Part shown: positions 12,198-24,432 of the stretch, piece by piece
Position numbering within the stretch: the first letter of the stretch is position 1
Layout of the letters: each line of letters opens with the position of its first letter
Assembly: GCA_026018925.1 (NCBI GenBank)
Contig: JAKSZU010000506.1
Coordinates: 31,237-95,236 of the forward strand
DNA length: 64,000 nt
Reading direction: 5' to 3'
From: Tupaia tana
Taxonomy: Eukaryota; Chordata; Mammalia; Scandentia; Tupaiidae
Made by a program: the position numbers and the translations under genes
The notes under the pieces: model-generated
Told to the model about the DNA's origin: nothing
Database searches by the model: none
The model's input: the letters and a program-made list of their open reading frames with translations, nothing else

Positions 12198-15022
12198 GAT
12201 TTTCTACTCATAATTCAGCCTCCAGCAAGCAAAGCTAGTGTGGTAGGGAGCCCCTCTGGCCTTCTATCCCTGTCTCTGTGTCTCTGAGGTCTCTGTCTCT
12301 CTCTGCTCCGGTCTCCTCATTTATTTTTGGTAATTTTTCATTTTTACGATTCTTTTAAAGGTAGAATTTCTCTCTGGCTCTCAGCTCCATCTTCTGTTTT
12401 GTTAATAAGCCCTTCTGCTCCTTTCTCCCAGGCAGGAGAGTTGAGCCATTCTCTGAGAAGATTCCACATGGATACTGGGATCTAGCTATTTCAGGGCACA
12501 GGCGAAATGAAGATTTTCTACTCATAATTCAGCCTCCAGGAAGCAAAGCTAGTGTGGTAGGGAGCCCCTCTGGCCTTCTATCCCTATCTCTCTGTCTCTG
12601 AGGACTCTGTCTCTCTCTGCTCCAGTTTCCTCATTTTTTTTTTGCTAATTTTTCATTTTTACGATTTTTTTAAAGGTTGAATTTCTCTCTGGCTCTCAAC
12701 TCCATCTTTTGTTTTGTTAATAAGCCCTTCTGCACCTTTCTCCCAGGCAGGAGAGTTGAGCCATTCTCTGAGAAGTTTCCACATGGATACTGGGAACTAG
12801 ATATTTCAGGGCACAGGCGAAATGAAGATTTTCTACTCATAATTCAGCCTCCAGCAAGCAAAGCTAGTGTGGTAGGGAGCCCCTCTGTCCTTCTATCCCT
12901 GTCTCTGTGTCTCTGAGGTCTCTGTCTCTCTCTGCTCCAGTCTCCTCATATTTTTTTGGTAATTTTTCCTATTTACGATTTTTTTAAAGGTAGAATTTCT
13001 CTCTGGCTCTCAGCTCCATCTTTTGTTTCGTTAATAAGCCCTTCTGCTCCTTTCTCTCAGGCAGGAGAGTTGAGCCATTCTCTGAGAAGATTCCACATGG
13101 ATACGGGGAACTACATATTTCAGGGCACAGGTGAAATGAAGATTTTCTACTCATTATTCAGACCCCAGCAAGCAAAGCTAGTGTGGTAGGGAGCCCCACT
13201 GGCCTTCTATCCGTGTCTCTGTGTCTCTGAGGTCTCTGTCTCTCTGTGCTCCTTTCTCCTCATTTTTTTTGGTAATTTTTCTTTTTTATGATTTTTTTAA
13301 AGGTAGAATGTCTCTCTGGCTCTCAGCTCCATCTTTTGTTTTGTTAATAAGCCCTTCTGCTCCTTTCTCCCAGGCAGGAGAGTTGAGCCATTCTCTGAGA
13401 AGATTCCACATGGATACTGGGAACTAGATATTTCAGGGCACAGGCAAAATGAAGATTTTCTACTCATAATTCAGGCTCCAGGAAGCAAAGCTAGTGTGGT
13501 AGGGAGCCCCTCTGGCCTTCTATCCCTGTCTCTGTGTTTCTGAGGTCTCTGTCTCTCTCTCCTCCAGTCTCCTCATTTTTTTTTTGGTAATTTTTCCTTT
13601 TTACGATGTTTTTAAAGGTTGAATTTCTCTCTGGCTCTAAACTCCATCTTTTGTTTTGTTAATAAGCCCTTCTGCTCCTTTCTCCCAGGCAGGAGAGTTG
13701 AGCCATTCTCTGAGAAGTTTCCACATGGATACTGGGAACTAGATATTTCAGGGCACAGGCCAAATGAAGATTTTCTACTCATAATTCAGCCTCTAGCAAG
13801 CAAAGCTAGTGTGGTAGGGAGCCCCTCTGGCCTTCTATCCCTGTCTCTGTGTCTCTGAGGTCTCTGTCTCTCTCTGCTCCAGTCTCCTCAATTTTTTTGG
13901 TAATTTTTCCTATTTACAATTTTTTTAAAGGTAGAATTTCTCTCTGGCCCTCAGCTCCATCTTTTGTTTTGTTAATAAGCCCTTCTGCTCCTTTCTCCCA
14001 GGCTGGAGAGTTGAGCTATTCTGTGAAAAGATTCCACATGGATACTGGGAACTAAATATTTAAGGCACAGGCGAAATGAAGATTTTCTACTCATAATTCA
14101 GACTCTAGCAAGCAAAGCTAGTGTGGTAGGGAGGCCCTCTGGCCTTCTATCCCTGTCTCTGTGTCTCTGAGGTCTCTGTCTCTCTCTGCTCCAGTCTCCT
14201 CATTTTTTTTGGTAATTTTTCCTTTTTACAATTTTTTAAAGGTAGAAGTTCTCTCTGGCTCTCAGCTCCATCTTTTGTTTTGTTAATAAGCCCTTCTGCT
14301 CCTTTCTCCCAGGCAGGAGAATTGAGCCATTCTCTGAGAAGATTCTGCATGGATACTTGGAACTAGATATTTCAGGGCGCAGGCGAAATGAAGATTTTCA
14401 ACTCATAATTCAGCCTCCAGCAAGCAAAGCTAGTGTGGTAGGGAGCCCCTCTGGACTTCGATCCCTGTCTCTGTGTCTGTGAGGTCTCTGTCTCTCTCTG
14501 CTCTTGTCTCCTCATTTTTTTTTGGTAATTTTTCCTTTTTACGATTTTTTTAAAGGTAGAATTTCTCTCTGGCTCTCAGCTTTATCTTTTGTTTTGTTAA
14601 TAAGCCTTTCTGCTCCTTTCTCCCAGGCAGGAGAGTTGAGCCATTCTCTGAGAAGATTCCACATGCATACTGGGAACTAGATATTTCAGGGCACAGGCGA
14701 AATGAAGATTTTCTACCCATAATTCAACCTCCGGAAAGCAAAGCTAGTGTGGTAGGGAGCCCCTCTGGCCTTCTATCCCTGTCTCTGTGTCTCTGAGGTC
14801 TCTGTCTCTCTCTGCTCCCGTCTCCTCATTTTATTTTTTGGTAATTTTTCCTTTTTATGATTTTTTTAAAGGTAGAATGTCTCTCTGGCTCTCAGCTCCA
14901 TCTTTTGTTTTGTTAATAAGCCCTTCTGCTCCTTTCTCCCAGGCAGGAGAGTTGAGCCATTCTCTGAGAAGATTCCACATGGATACTGGGAACTAGATAT
15001 TTCAGGGCACAGGCGAAATGAA
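12198..15022. repeat. Diverged mixed block with GGTTGAAT-type monomers
   Basis: From about 12.2 kb the monomers carry many more variants than those upstream. Two copies (12,514-12,826 and 13,454-13,766 approximately) belong to a subfamily with AAAGGTTGAATT, AACTCC in place of AGCTCC, and GAAGTTTCC. The two monomers at 12,827-13,453 (CTATTTACGAT with GTTTCGTTAATAAG and CTCTCAGG, then TATCCGTGTC with TCTCTGTGCTCCTTTC and AATGTCTC) recur together at 21,297-21,921. Other marks are CTGGACTTCGATCCC, AAGCCTTTCTG and CATGCATACTGGG near 14.45-14.67 kb. Confidence 0.85.
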
Positions 15023-16588
15023 GATTTTCTACTCATAATTCAGCCTCCAGGAAGCAAAGCTAGTGTGGTAGGGAGCCCCTCTGGCCTTCTATCCCTGTCT
15101 CTGTGTCTCTGAGGTCTCTGTCTCTCTCTCCTCCTGTCTCCTCATTTTTTTTTGGTAATTTTTCCTTTTTACGATGTTTTTAAAGGTTGAATTTCTCTCT
15201 GGCTCTAAACTCCATCTTTTGTTTTGTTAATAAGCCCTTCTGCTCCTTTCTCCCAGGCAGGAGAGTTGAGCCATTCTCTGAGAAGTTTCCACATGGATAC
15301 TGGGAACTAGATATTTCAGGGCACAGGCCAAATGAAGATTTTCTACTCATAATTCAGCCTCCAGCAAGCAAAGCTAGTGTGGTAGGGAGCCCCTCTGTCC
15401 TTCTATCCCTGTCTCTGTGTCTCTGAGGTCTCTGTCTCTCTCTGCTCCAGTCTCCTCATTTTTTTTGGTAATTTTTCCTTTTTACAATTTTTTTAAAGGT
15501 AGAAGTTCTCTCTGGCTCTCAGCTCCATCTTTTGTTTTTTTAATAAGCCCTTCTGCTCCTTTCTCCCAGGCAGGAGAGTTGAGCCATTCTCTGAGAAGAT
15601 TCCACATGGATACAGGGAACTAGACATTTCAGGGCACAGGGGAAATGAAGATTTTCTACTCATAATTCAGCCTCCAGCAAGCAAAGCTAGTGTGGTAAGG
15701 AGTCCCTCTGGCCTTCTATCCCTGTCTCTGTGTCTCTGAGGTCTCTGTCTCTCTCTGCTCCTGTCTCCTCATTATTTTTTGGTAATTTTTCCTTTTTACG
15801 ATTCTTTTAAAGGTAGAATTTCTCTCTGGCTCTCAGCTCCATCTTTTGTTTTGTTAATAAGCCCTTCTGTTCCTTTCTCCCACGCAGGAGAGTTGAGCCA
15901 TTCTCTGAGAAGATTCCACATGGATACTGGGAACTAGATATTTCAGGGCACAGGCGAAATGAAGATTTTCTACTCATAATTCAGCCTCCAGCAAGCAAAG
16001 CTAGTGTGGTAGGGAGCCCCTCTGGCCTTCTATCCCTGTCTCTGTGTCTCTGAGGTCTCTGTCTCTCTCTGATCCTGTCTCCTCAATTTTTGGTAATTTT
16101 TCCTTTTCATGATTTCTTTAAAGGTAGAATTTCTCTCTGGCTCTCAGCTCCATCTTTTGTTTTGTTAATAAGCCCTTCTGCTCCTTTCTCCCAGGCAGGA
16201 GAGTAGAGCCATTCTCTGAGAAGATTCCGCATGGATACTTGGAACTAGATATTTCAGGGCGCAGGCGAAATGAAGATTTTCTACTCATAATTCAGCCTCC
16301 AGCAAGCAAAGCTAGTGTGGTAGGGAGCCCCTCTGGACTTCGATCCCTGTCTCTGTGTCTGTGAGGTCTCTGTCTCTCTCTGCTCTTGTCTCCTCATGTT
16401 TTTTTGGTAATTTTTCCTTTTTACGATTTTTTTAAAGGTAGAATTTCTCTCTGTCTCTCAGCTTTATCTTTTGTTTTGTTAATAAGCCTTTCTGCTCCTT
16501 TCTCCCAGGCAGGAGAGTTGAGCCATTCTCTGAGAAGATTCCACATGCATACTGGGAACTAGATATTTCAGGGCACAGGCGAAATGAA
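15023..16588. repeat. 5-monomer block, copy 1 of an 8-monomer-spaced duplication
   Basis: The five monomers carry, in order: GATGTTTTTAAAGGTTGAA with TCTAAACTCC and AGGCCAAATG; TTACAATTTTTT with GTAGAAGTTCTC and GATACAGGGAACTAGAC; GTAAGGAGTCCCTC with GATTCTTTTAAAGG; ATGATTTCTTT with CCGCATGGATACTTGG and GGGCGCAGG; CTGGACTTCGATCCC with GTCTGTGAGG, TTTATCTTTTG and CATGCATAC. The same series returns about 2,507 bp later. Confidence 0.85.
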
Positions 16589-17529
16589 GATTTTCTACCC
16601 ATAATTCAACCTCCGGCATGCAAAGCTAGTGTGGTAGGGAGCCCCTCTGGCCTTCTATCCCTGTCTCTGTGTCTCTGAGGTCTCTGTCTCTCTCTGCTCC
16701 GGTCTCCTCATTTATTTTTGGTAATTATTCATTTTTACGATGTTTTTAAAGGTTGAATTTCTCTCTGGCTCTCAACTCCATCTTTTGTTTTCTTAATAAG
16801 CCCTTCTGCTCCTTTCTCCCAGGCAGGAGAGTTGAGCCATTCTCTGAGAAGTTTCCACATGGATACTGGGAACTAGATATTTCAGGGCACAGGCGAAATG
16901 AAGATTTTCTACTCATAATTCATCCTCCAGCGAGCAAAGCTAGTGTGGTAGGGAGCCCCTCTGGCCTTCTATCCCTGTCTCTGTGTCTCTGAGGTCTCTG
17001 TATCTCTCTGCTCCTGTCTCCTCATATTTTTTTGGTTATTTTTCCTATTTACGATTTTTTTAAAGGTAGAATTTCTCTCTGGCTCTCAGCTCCATCTTTT
17101 GTTTTGTTAATAAGCCCTTCTGCTCCTTTCTCCCAGGCAGGAGATTTGAGCCATTCTCTGAGAAGATTCCACATGGATACTGGGAACTAGCTAATTCAGG
17201 GCACAGGCCAAATGAAGATTTTCTACTCATAATTCAGCCTCCAGCAAGCAAAGCTAGTGTGGTAGGGAGGCCCTCTGGCCTTCTATCCCTGTCTCTGTGT
17301 CTCTGAGGTCTCTGTCTCTCTCTGCTCCTGTCTCCTCATTTTTTTTGGTAATTTTTCCTTTTTACAGTTTTTTTAAAGGTAGAATTTCTCTCTGGCTCTC
17401 AGCTCCATCTTTTGTTTTGTTAATAAGCACTTCTGCTCCTTTCTCCCAGGCAGGAGAGTTGAGCCATTCTCTGAGAAGATTCCACATGGATACTGGGAAC
17501 TAGATATTTCAGGGCACAGGCGAAATGAA
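16589..17529. repeat. 3-monomer block recurring at ~22.6, 27.3 and 32.9 kb
   Basis: The series is GTTTTCTTAATAAG with GGTTGAAT; then CATCCTCCAGCGAGC with CTGTATCTC, TTGGTTATTTTTCC and CTAGCTAATTCAGG; then GAGGCCCTCTGG with TTACAGTTTTTTT and AAGCACTTCTG. It is found again at about 22,551-23,490, 27,263-28,202 and 32,906-33,845. The first monomer's 5' part (ACCCATAATTCAACC, GCTCCGGTC) instead resembles the monomer at 19,097, so it looks mosaic. Confidence 0.85.
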
Positions 17530-19096
17530 GATTTTCTACTCATAATTCAGCCTCCAGGAAGGAAAGCTAGTGTGGTAGGGAGCCCCTCTGGCCTTCTATC
17601 CCTGTCTGTGTGTCTCTGAGGTCTCTGTCTCTCTCTCCTCCTGTCTCCTCATTTTTTTTTGGTAATTTTTCTTTTTACAATGTTTTTAAAGGTTGAATTT
17701 CTCTCTGGCTCTAAACTCCATCTTTTGTTTTGTTAATAAGCCCTTCTGCTCCTTTCTCCCAGGCAGGAGAGTTGAGCCATTCTCTGAGAAGTTTCCACAT
17801 GGATACTGGGAACTAGATATTTCAGGGCACAGGCCAAATGAAGATTTTCTACTCATAATTCAGTCTCCAGGAAGCAAAGCTAGTGTGGTAGGGAGCCCCT
17901 CTGGCCTTCTATCCCTGTCTCTGTGTCTCTGAGGTCTCTGTCTCTCTCTGCTCCAGTCTCCTCAATTTTTTTGGTAATTTTTCCTTTTTACACTATTTTT
18001 AAAGGTAGAAGCTCTCCGTGGCTCTCAGCTCCTTTTTTTGTTTTTTTAATAAGCCCTTCTGCTCCTTTCTCCCAGGCAGGAGAGTTGAGCCATTCTCTGA
18101 GAAGATTCCATATGGATACAGGGAACTAGACATTTCAGGGCACAGGGGAAATGAAGATTTTTTACTCATAATTCAGCCTCCAGCAAGCAAAGCTAGTGTG
18201 GTAAGGAGTCCCTCTAGCCTTCTATCCCTGTCTCTGTGTCTCTGAGGTCTCTGTCTCTCTCTGCTCCTGTCTCCTCATTTTTTTTTTGGTAATTTTTCCT
18301 TTTTACGATTCTTTTAAAGGTAGAATTTCTCTCTGGCTCTCAGCTCCATCTTTTGTTTTGTTAATAAGCCCTTCTGCTCCTTTCTCCCAGGCAGGAGAGT
18401 TGAGCCATTCTCTGAGAAGATTCCACATGGATACTGAGAACTAGATATTTCAGGGCACAGGCGAAATGAAGATTTTCTACTCATAATTCAGCCTCCAGCA
18501 AGCAAAGCTACTGTGGTAGGGAGCCCCTCTGGCCTTCTATCCCTGTCTCTGTGTCTCTGAGGTCTCTGTCTCTCTCTGCTCCTGTCTCCTCATTTTTTTT
18601 GGTAATTTTTCCTTTTTATGATTTCTTTAAAGGTAGAATTTCTCTCTGGCTCTCAGCTCCATCTTTTGTTTTGTTAATAAGCCCTTCTGCTCCTTTCTCC
18701 CAGGCAGGAGAGTTGAGCCATTCTCTGAGAAGATTCCGCATGGATACTTGGAACTAGATATTTCAGGGCGCAGGCGAAATGAAGATTTTCTACTCATAAT
18801 TCAGCCTCCAGCAAGCAAAGCTAGTGTGGTAGGGAGCCCCTCTGGACTTCGATCCCTGTCTCTGTGTCTGTGAGGTCTCTGTCTCTCTCTGCTCTTGTCT
18901 CCTCATTTTTTTTGGTAATTTTTCCTTTTTACGATTTTTTTAAAGGTAGAATTTCTCTCTGGCTCTCAGCTTTATCTTCTGTTTTGTTAATAAGCCTTTC
19001 TGCTCCTTTCTCCCAGGCAGGAGAGTTGAGCCATTCTCTGAGAAGATTCCACATGCATACTGGGAACTAGATATTTCAGGGCACAGGCGAAATGAA
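17530..19096. repeat. 5-monomer block, copy 2 of an 8-monomer-spaced duplication
   Basis: Same monomer series as at 15,023-16,588, shifted by about 2,507 bp. It has extra private changes, notably the second monomer (near 17,995-18,060), which reads CACTATTTTTAAAGG, GAAGCTCTCCGTGG and CTCCTTTTTTTG. The next monomer repeats GTAAGGAGTCCCTC, and the last repeats CTGGACTTCGATCCC and CATGCATAC. Confidence 0.85.
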
Positions 19097-21296
19097 GATT
19101 TTCTACCCATAATTCAACCTCCGGCAAGCAAAGCTACTGTGTTAGGGAGCCCCTCTGGCATTCTATCCCTGTCTCTGTGTCTCTGAGGTTTCTGTCTCTC
19201 TCTGCTCCGGTCTCCTCATTTATTTTTGGTAATTTTTCCTTTTTACGATTCTTTTAAAGGTAGAATTTCTCTCTGGCTCTCAGCTCCATCTTCTGTTTTG
19301 TTAATAAGCCCTTCTGCTCATTTCTCCCAGGCAGGAGAGTTGAGCCGTTCTCTGAGAAGATTCCATATGGATACTGGGAACTAGATATTTCAGGGCACAG
19401 GCGAAATGAAGATTTTCTACTCATAATTCAGCCTCCAGCAAGCAAAGCTAGTGTGGTAGGGAGCCCCTCTGGCCTTCTATCCCTGTCTCTGTGTCTCTGA
19501 GTTCTCTGTCTCTCTGTGCTCCTTTCTCCTCATTTTTTTTGGTAATTTACCCTTTTTACGATTTTTTTAAAGGTAGAATTTCTCTCTGGCTCTCAGCTCC
19601 ATCTTTTGTTTTGTTAATAAGCCCTTCTGCTCCTTTCTCCCAGGCAGGAGAGTTGAGCCATTCTCTGAGAAGATTCCACATGGATACTGAGAACTAGATA
19701 TTTCAGGGCACAGGCGAAATGAAGATTTTCTACTCATAATTCAGCCTCCAGCAAGCAAAGCTAGTGTGGTAGGGAGCCCCTTTGGCCTTCTATCCCTGTC
19801 TCTGTGTCTCTGAGGTCTCTGTCTCTCTCTGCTCCGGTCTCCTCAATTTTTTTTGGTAATATTTCTTTTTACAATTCTTTTAAAGGTAGAATTTCTCTCT
19901 GGCTCTCAGCTCCATCTTCTCTTTTGTTAATAAGCCCTTCTGCTCCTTTATCCCAGGCAGGAGAGTTGAGCCGTTCTCTGAGAAGATTCCATATGGATAC
20001 TGGGAACTAGATATTTCAGGGCACAGGCGAAATGAAGATTTTCTACTCATAATTCAGCCTCCAGGAAGCAAAGCTTGTGCGGTAGGGAGCCCCTCTGGCC
20101 TTCTATCCCTGTCTCTGTGTCTCTGAGGTCTCTGTCTCTCTCTGCTCCAGTCTCCTCATTTTATTTTTTGGTAATTTTTCCTTTTTATGATTTTTTTAAA
20201 GGTAGAATTTCTCTCTGGCTCTCAGCTACATTTTTGGTTTGTTAATAAGCCCTTCTGCTCCTTTCTCCCAGGCAGGAGAGTTGAGCCATTCTCTGAGAAG
20301 ATTCCACATGGATCCTGGGAACTAGATTTTTATGGCACAGGCGAAATGAAGATTTTCTACTCATAATTAAGCCTCCAGCAATCAAATCTAATGTGGTAGG
20401 GAGCCCCTCTGGCCTTCTATCTCTGTCTCTGTGTCTCTGAGTTCTCTGTCTCTCTCTGCTCCTGGCTCCTCATTTTTTTTTTGGTAATTTTTCCTTTTTA
20501 CGATTTTTTTAAAGGTAGAATTTCTCTCTGGCTCTCAGCTCCATCTTTTGTTTTGTTAATAAGCCCTTCTGCTCCTTTCTCCCAAGCAGGAGAGTAGAGC
20601 CATTCTCTGAGAAGATTCCACATGGATACTGGGAACTAGATATTTCAGGGCACAGGCGAAATGAAGATTTTCTACTCATAATTCAGCCTCCAGGAAGCAA
20701 AGCTAGTGTGGTAGGGAGCCCCTCTGGCCTTCTATCCCTATCTATGTGTCTCTGAGGTCTCTGTCTCTCTCTGCTCCTGTCTCCTCATTTTTTTTTTGGT
20801 AATTTTTCATTTTTACGATTTTTTTAAAGGTTGAATTTCTCTCTGGCTCTCAACTCCATCTTTTGTTTTGTTAATAAGCCTTTCTGCTCCTTTCTCCCAG
20901 GCAGGAGAGTTGAGCCATTCTCTGAGAAGATTCCACATGCATACTGGGAACTAGATATTTCAGGGCACAGGCGAAATGAAGATTTTCTACCCATAATTCA
21001 ACCTCCGGAAAGCAAAGCTAGTGTGGTAGGGAGCCCCTCTGGCCTTCTATCCCTGTCTCTGTGTCTCTGAGGTCTCTGTCTCTCTCTGCTCCCGTCTCCT
21101 CATTTTATTTTTTGGTAATTTTTCCTTTTTATGATTTTTTTAAAGGTAGAATGTCTCATAGGCTCTCAGCTCCATCTTTTGTTTTGTTAATAAGCCCTTC
21201 TGCTCCTTTCTCCCAGGCAGGAGTGTTGAGCCATTCTCTGAGAAGATTCCACATGGATACTGGGAACTAGCTATTTCAGGGCACAGGCCAAATGAA
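19097..21296. repeat. Seven diverged monomers, no clean higher-order unit
   Basis: Individually marked monomers: GCTACTGTGTTAGGG near 19,133; AATTTACCCTTTTT near 19,546; AATATTTCTTTTTAC near 19,858; GCTACATTTTTGG near 20,225 with ACTAGATTTTTATGG; AATCAAATCTAATGTGG near 20,380; a GGTTGAAT copy near 20,830; and GTCTCATAGGC near 21,152. ACCCATAATTCAACC with GCTCCCGTC and CATTTTATTTTTTGG at 20,990-21,115 matches the monomer at about 14,710-14,835. Nothing other than repeat is present. Confidence 0.8.
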
Positions 21297-21921
21297 GATT
21301 TTCTACTCATAATTCAGCCTCCAGGAAGCTAAGCTAGTGTGGTATGGAGCCCCACTGGCCTTCTATCCCTGTCTCTGTGTCTCTGAGGTCTCTGTCTCTC
21401 TCTGCGCCTGTCTCCTCATATTTTTTTGGTAATTTTTCCTATTTACGATTTTTTTAAAGGTAGAATTTCTCTCTGGCTCTCAGCTCCATCTTTTGTTTCG
21501 TTAATAAGCCCTTCTGCTCCTTTCTCTCAGGCAGGAGAGTTGAGCCATTCTCTGAGAAGATTCCACATGGATACGGGCAACTAGATATTTAGGGGACAGG
21601 CGAAATGAAGATTTTCTACTCATAATTCAGACCCCAGCAAGCAAAGCTAGTGTGGTAGGGAGCCCTCTGGCCTTCTATCCGTGTCTCTGTGTCTCTGAGG
21701 TCTCTGTCTCTCTGTGCTCCTTTCTCCTCATTTTTTTTGGTAATTTTTCTTTTTTATGATTTTTTTAAAGGTAGAATGTCTCTCTGGCTCTCAGCTCCAT
21801 CTTTTGTTTTGTTAATAAGCCCTTCTGCTCCTTTCTCCCAGGCAGGAGAGTTGAGCCATTCTCTGAGAAGATTCCACATGGATACTGGGAACTAGATATT
21901 TCAGGGCACAGGCGAAATGAA
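21297..21921. repeat. 2-monomer block duplicated from 12.83-13.45 kb (27-monomer spacing)
   Basis: CTGCGCCTGTC with CATATTTTTTTGG, CTATTTACGAT, GTTTCGTTAATAAG and CTCTCAGG is followed by CAGACCCCAGC, TATCCGTGTC, TCTGTGCTCCTTTC and AATGTCTC. The same order occurs about 8,470 bp upstream. Confidence 0.82.
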
Positions 21922-24432
21922 GATTTTCTACTCATAATTCAGCCTCCAGGAAGCAAAGCTAGTGTGGTAGGGAGCCCCTCTGGCCTTCTATCCCTGTCTC
22001 TGTGTCTCTGAGGTCTCTGTCTCTCTCTCCTCCTGTCTCCTCATTTTTTTTTTTGGTAATTTTTCATTTTTACGATTTTTTTAAAGGTTGAATTTCTCTC
22101 TGGCTCTCATCTCCATCTTTTGTTTGGTTAATAAGCCCTTCTGCACCTTTCTCCCAGGCAGGAGAGTTGAGCCATTCTCTGAGAAGGTTCCACATGGATA
22201 CTGGGAACTAGATATTTCAGGGCACAGGCGAAATGAAGATTTTCTACTCATAATTCAGCCTCCAGCAAGCAAAGCTAGTGTGGTAGGGAGCCCCTCTGGC
22301 CTTCTATCCCTGTCTCTGTGTCTCTGAGGTCTCCGTCTCTCTCTGCTCCTGTCTCATCATATTTTTTTGGTAATTTTTCCTATTTAAGATTATTTAAAGG
22401 TAGAATTTCTCTCTGGCTCTCAGCTCCATCTTTTGTTTTGTTAATAAGCCCTTCTGCTCCTTTCTCCCAGGCAGGAGAGTTGAGCCATTCTCTGAGAAGT
22501 TTCCACATGGATACTGGGAACTAGATATTTCTGGGCACAGGCGAAATGAAGATTTTCTACTCATAATTCAGCCTCCAGGAAGCAAAGCTAGTGTGGTAGG
22601 CAGCCCCTCTGGCCTTCTATCCCTGTCTCTGTGACTCTGAGGTCTCTGTCTCTCTCTCCTCCTGTCTCCTCATTTTTTTTGGTAATTTTTCATTTTTACG
22701 ATGTTTTTAAAGGTTGAATTTCTCTCTGGCTCTCAACTCCATCTTTTGTTTTCTTAATAAGCCCTTCTGCTCCTTTCTCCCAGGCAGGAGAGTTGAGCCA
22801 TTCTCTGAGAAGTTTCCACATGGATACTGGGAACTAGATATTTCAGGGCACAGGCGAAATGAAGATTTTCTACTCATAATTCATCCTCCAGCGAGCAAAG
22901 CTAGTGTGGTAGGGAGCCCCTCTGGCCTTCTATCCCTGTCTCTGTGTCTCTGAGGTCTCTGTATCTCTCTGCTCCTGTCTCCTCATATTTTTTTGGTTAT
23001 TTTTCCTATTTACGATTTTTTTAAAGGTAGAATTTCTCTCTGGCTCTCAGCTCCATCTTTTGTTTTGTTAATAAGCCCTTCTGCTCCTTTCTCCCAGGCA
23101 GGAGAGTTGAGCCATTCTCTGAGAAGATTCCACATGGATACTGGGAACTAGCTAATTCAGGGCACAGGCCAAATGAAGATTTTCTACTCATAATTCAGCC
23201 CTCCAGCAAGCAAAGCTAGTGTGGTAGGGAGGCCCTCTGGCATTCTATCCCTGTCTCTGTGTCTCTGAGGTCTCTGTCTCTCTCTGCTCCTGTCTCCTCA
23301 TTTTTTTTGGTAATTTTTCCTTTTTACAGTTTTTTTAAAGGTAGAATTTCTCTCTGGCTCTCAGCTCCATCTTTTGTTTTGTTAATAAGCACTTCTTCTC
23401 CTTTCTCCCAGGCAGGAGAGTTGAGCCATTCTCTGAGAAGATTCCACATGGATACTGGGAACTAGATATTTCAGGGCACAGGCGAAATGAAGATTTTCTA
23501 CTCATAATTCAGCCTCCAGCAAGCAAAGCTAGTGTGGTAGGGAGCCCCTCTGGCCTTCTATCCCTGTCTCTGTGTCTCTGAGGTCTCTGTCTCTCTCTGC
23601 TCCTGTCTCCTCATTTTTTTTTGGTAATTTTTTCTTTTTACTATTTTTTTAAAGGTAGAATTTCTCTCTGGCTCTCAGCTCCATCTTTTGTTTTGTTAAT
23701 AAGCCCTTCTGCTCCTTTCTCCCAGGCAGGAGAGTAGAGCCATTCTCTGAGAAGTTTCCACATGGATACTGGGAACTACATATTTCAGGGCACAGGCGAA
23801 ATGAAGATTTTCTACTCAAAATTCAGCCTCCAGCAAGCAAAGCTAGTGAGGTAGGGAGCCCCTCTGGCCTTCTATCCCTGTCTCTCTGTCTCTGAGGTCT
23901 CTGTCTCTCTCTGCTCCTGTCTCCTCATTTTTTTTTGGTAATTTTTTCTTTTTACAATTTTTTTCAGGTAGAATTTCTCTCTGGCTCTCAACTCCATCTT
24001 TTGTTTTGTTAATAAGCCCTTCTGCTCCTTTCTCCCAGGCAGGAGAGTTGAGCCATTCTCTGAGAAGATTCCACATGGATACTGGGAAATAGATATTTCA
24101 GGGCACAGGCGAAATGAAGATTTTCTACTCATAATTCAGCCTCCAGCAAGCAAAGCTAGTGAGGTAGGGAGCCCCTCTGGCCTTCTTTCCCTGTCTCTGT
24201 GTCTCTGAGGTCTCTGTCTCTCTCTGCTCCTGTCTCCTCATATTTTTTTGGTAATTGTTCTTATTTACGATTTTTTTAAAGGTAGAATTTCTCTCTGGCT
24301 CTCAGCTCCATCTTTTGTTTTGTTAATAAGCCCTTCTGCTCCTTTCTCCCAAGAAGGAGAGTAGAGGCATTCTCTGAGAAGATTCCACATGGATACTGGG
24401 AACTAGATATTTCAGGGCACAGGCGAAATGAA
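21922..24432. repeat. Higher-order block H, copy 1 (8 monomers, ~2.51 kb)
   Basis: Monomers in order: CATCTCCATC with GTTTGGTTAATAAG; TCTCCGTCTC with CTCATCATATTT and AAGATTATTTAAAGG and TTTCTGGGCAC; GTAGGCAGCCCC with GTGACTCTGAGG; CATCCTCCAGCGAGC; GAGGCCCTCTGG with ACAGTTTTTTT; TACTATTTTTTT with AGAGTAGAGCC and CTACATATTTC; CTCAAAATTCAG with TTTTTTCAGGTAG; GTGAGGTAGGG with CTTTCCCTG and AATTGTTCTTATTTAC. The series repeats 4,712 bp (15 monomers) downstream, and again 5,643 bp after that without its first monomer. Confidence 0.92.
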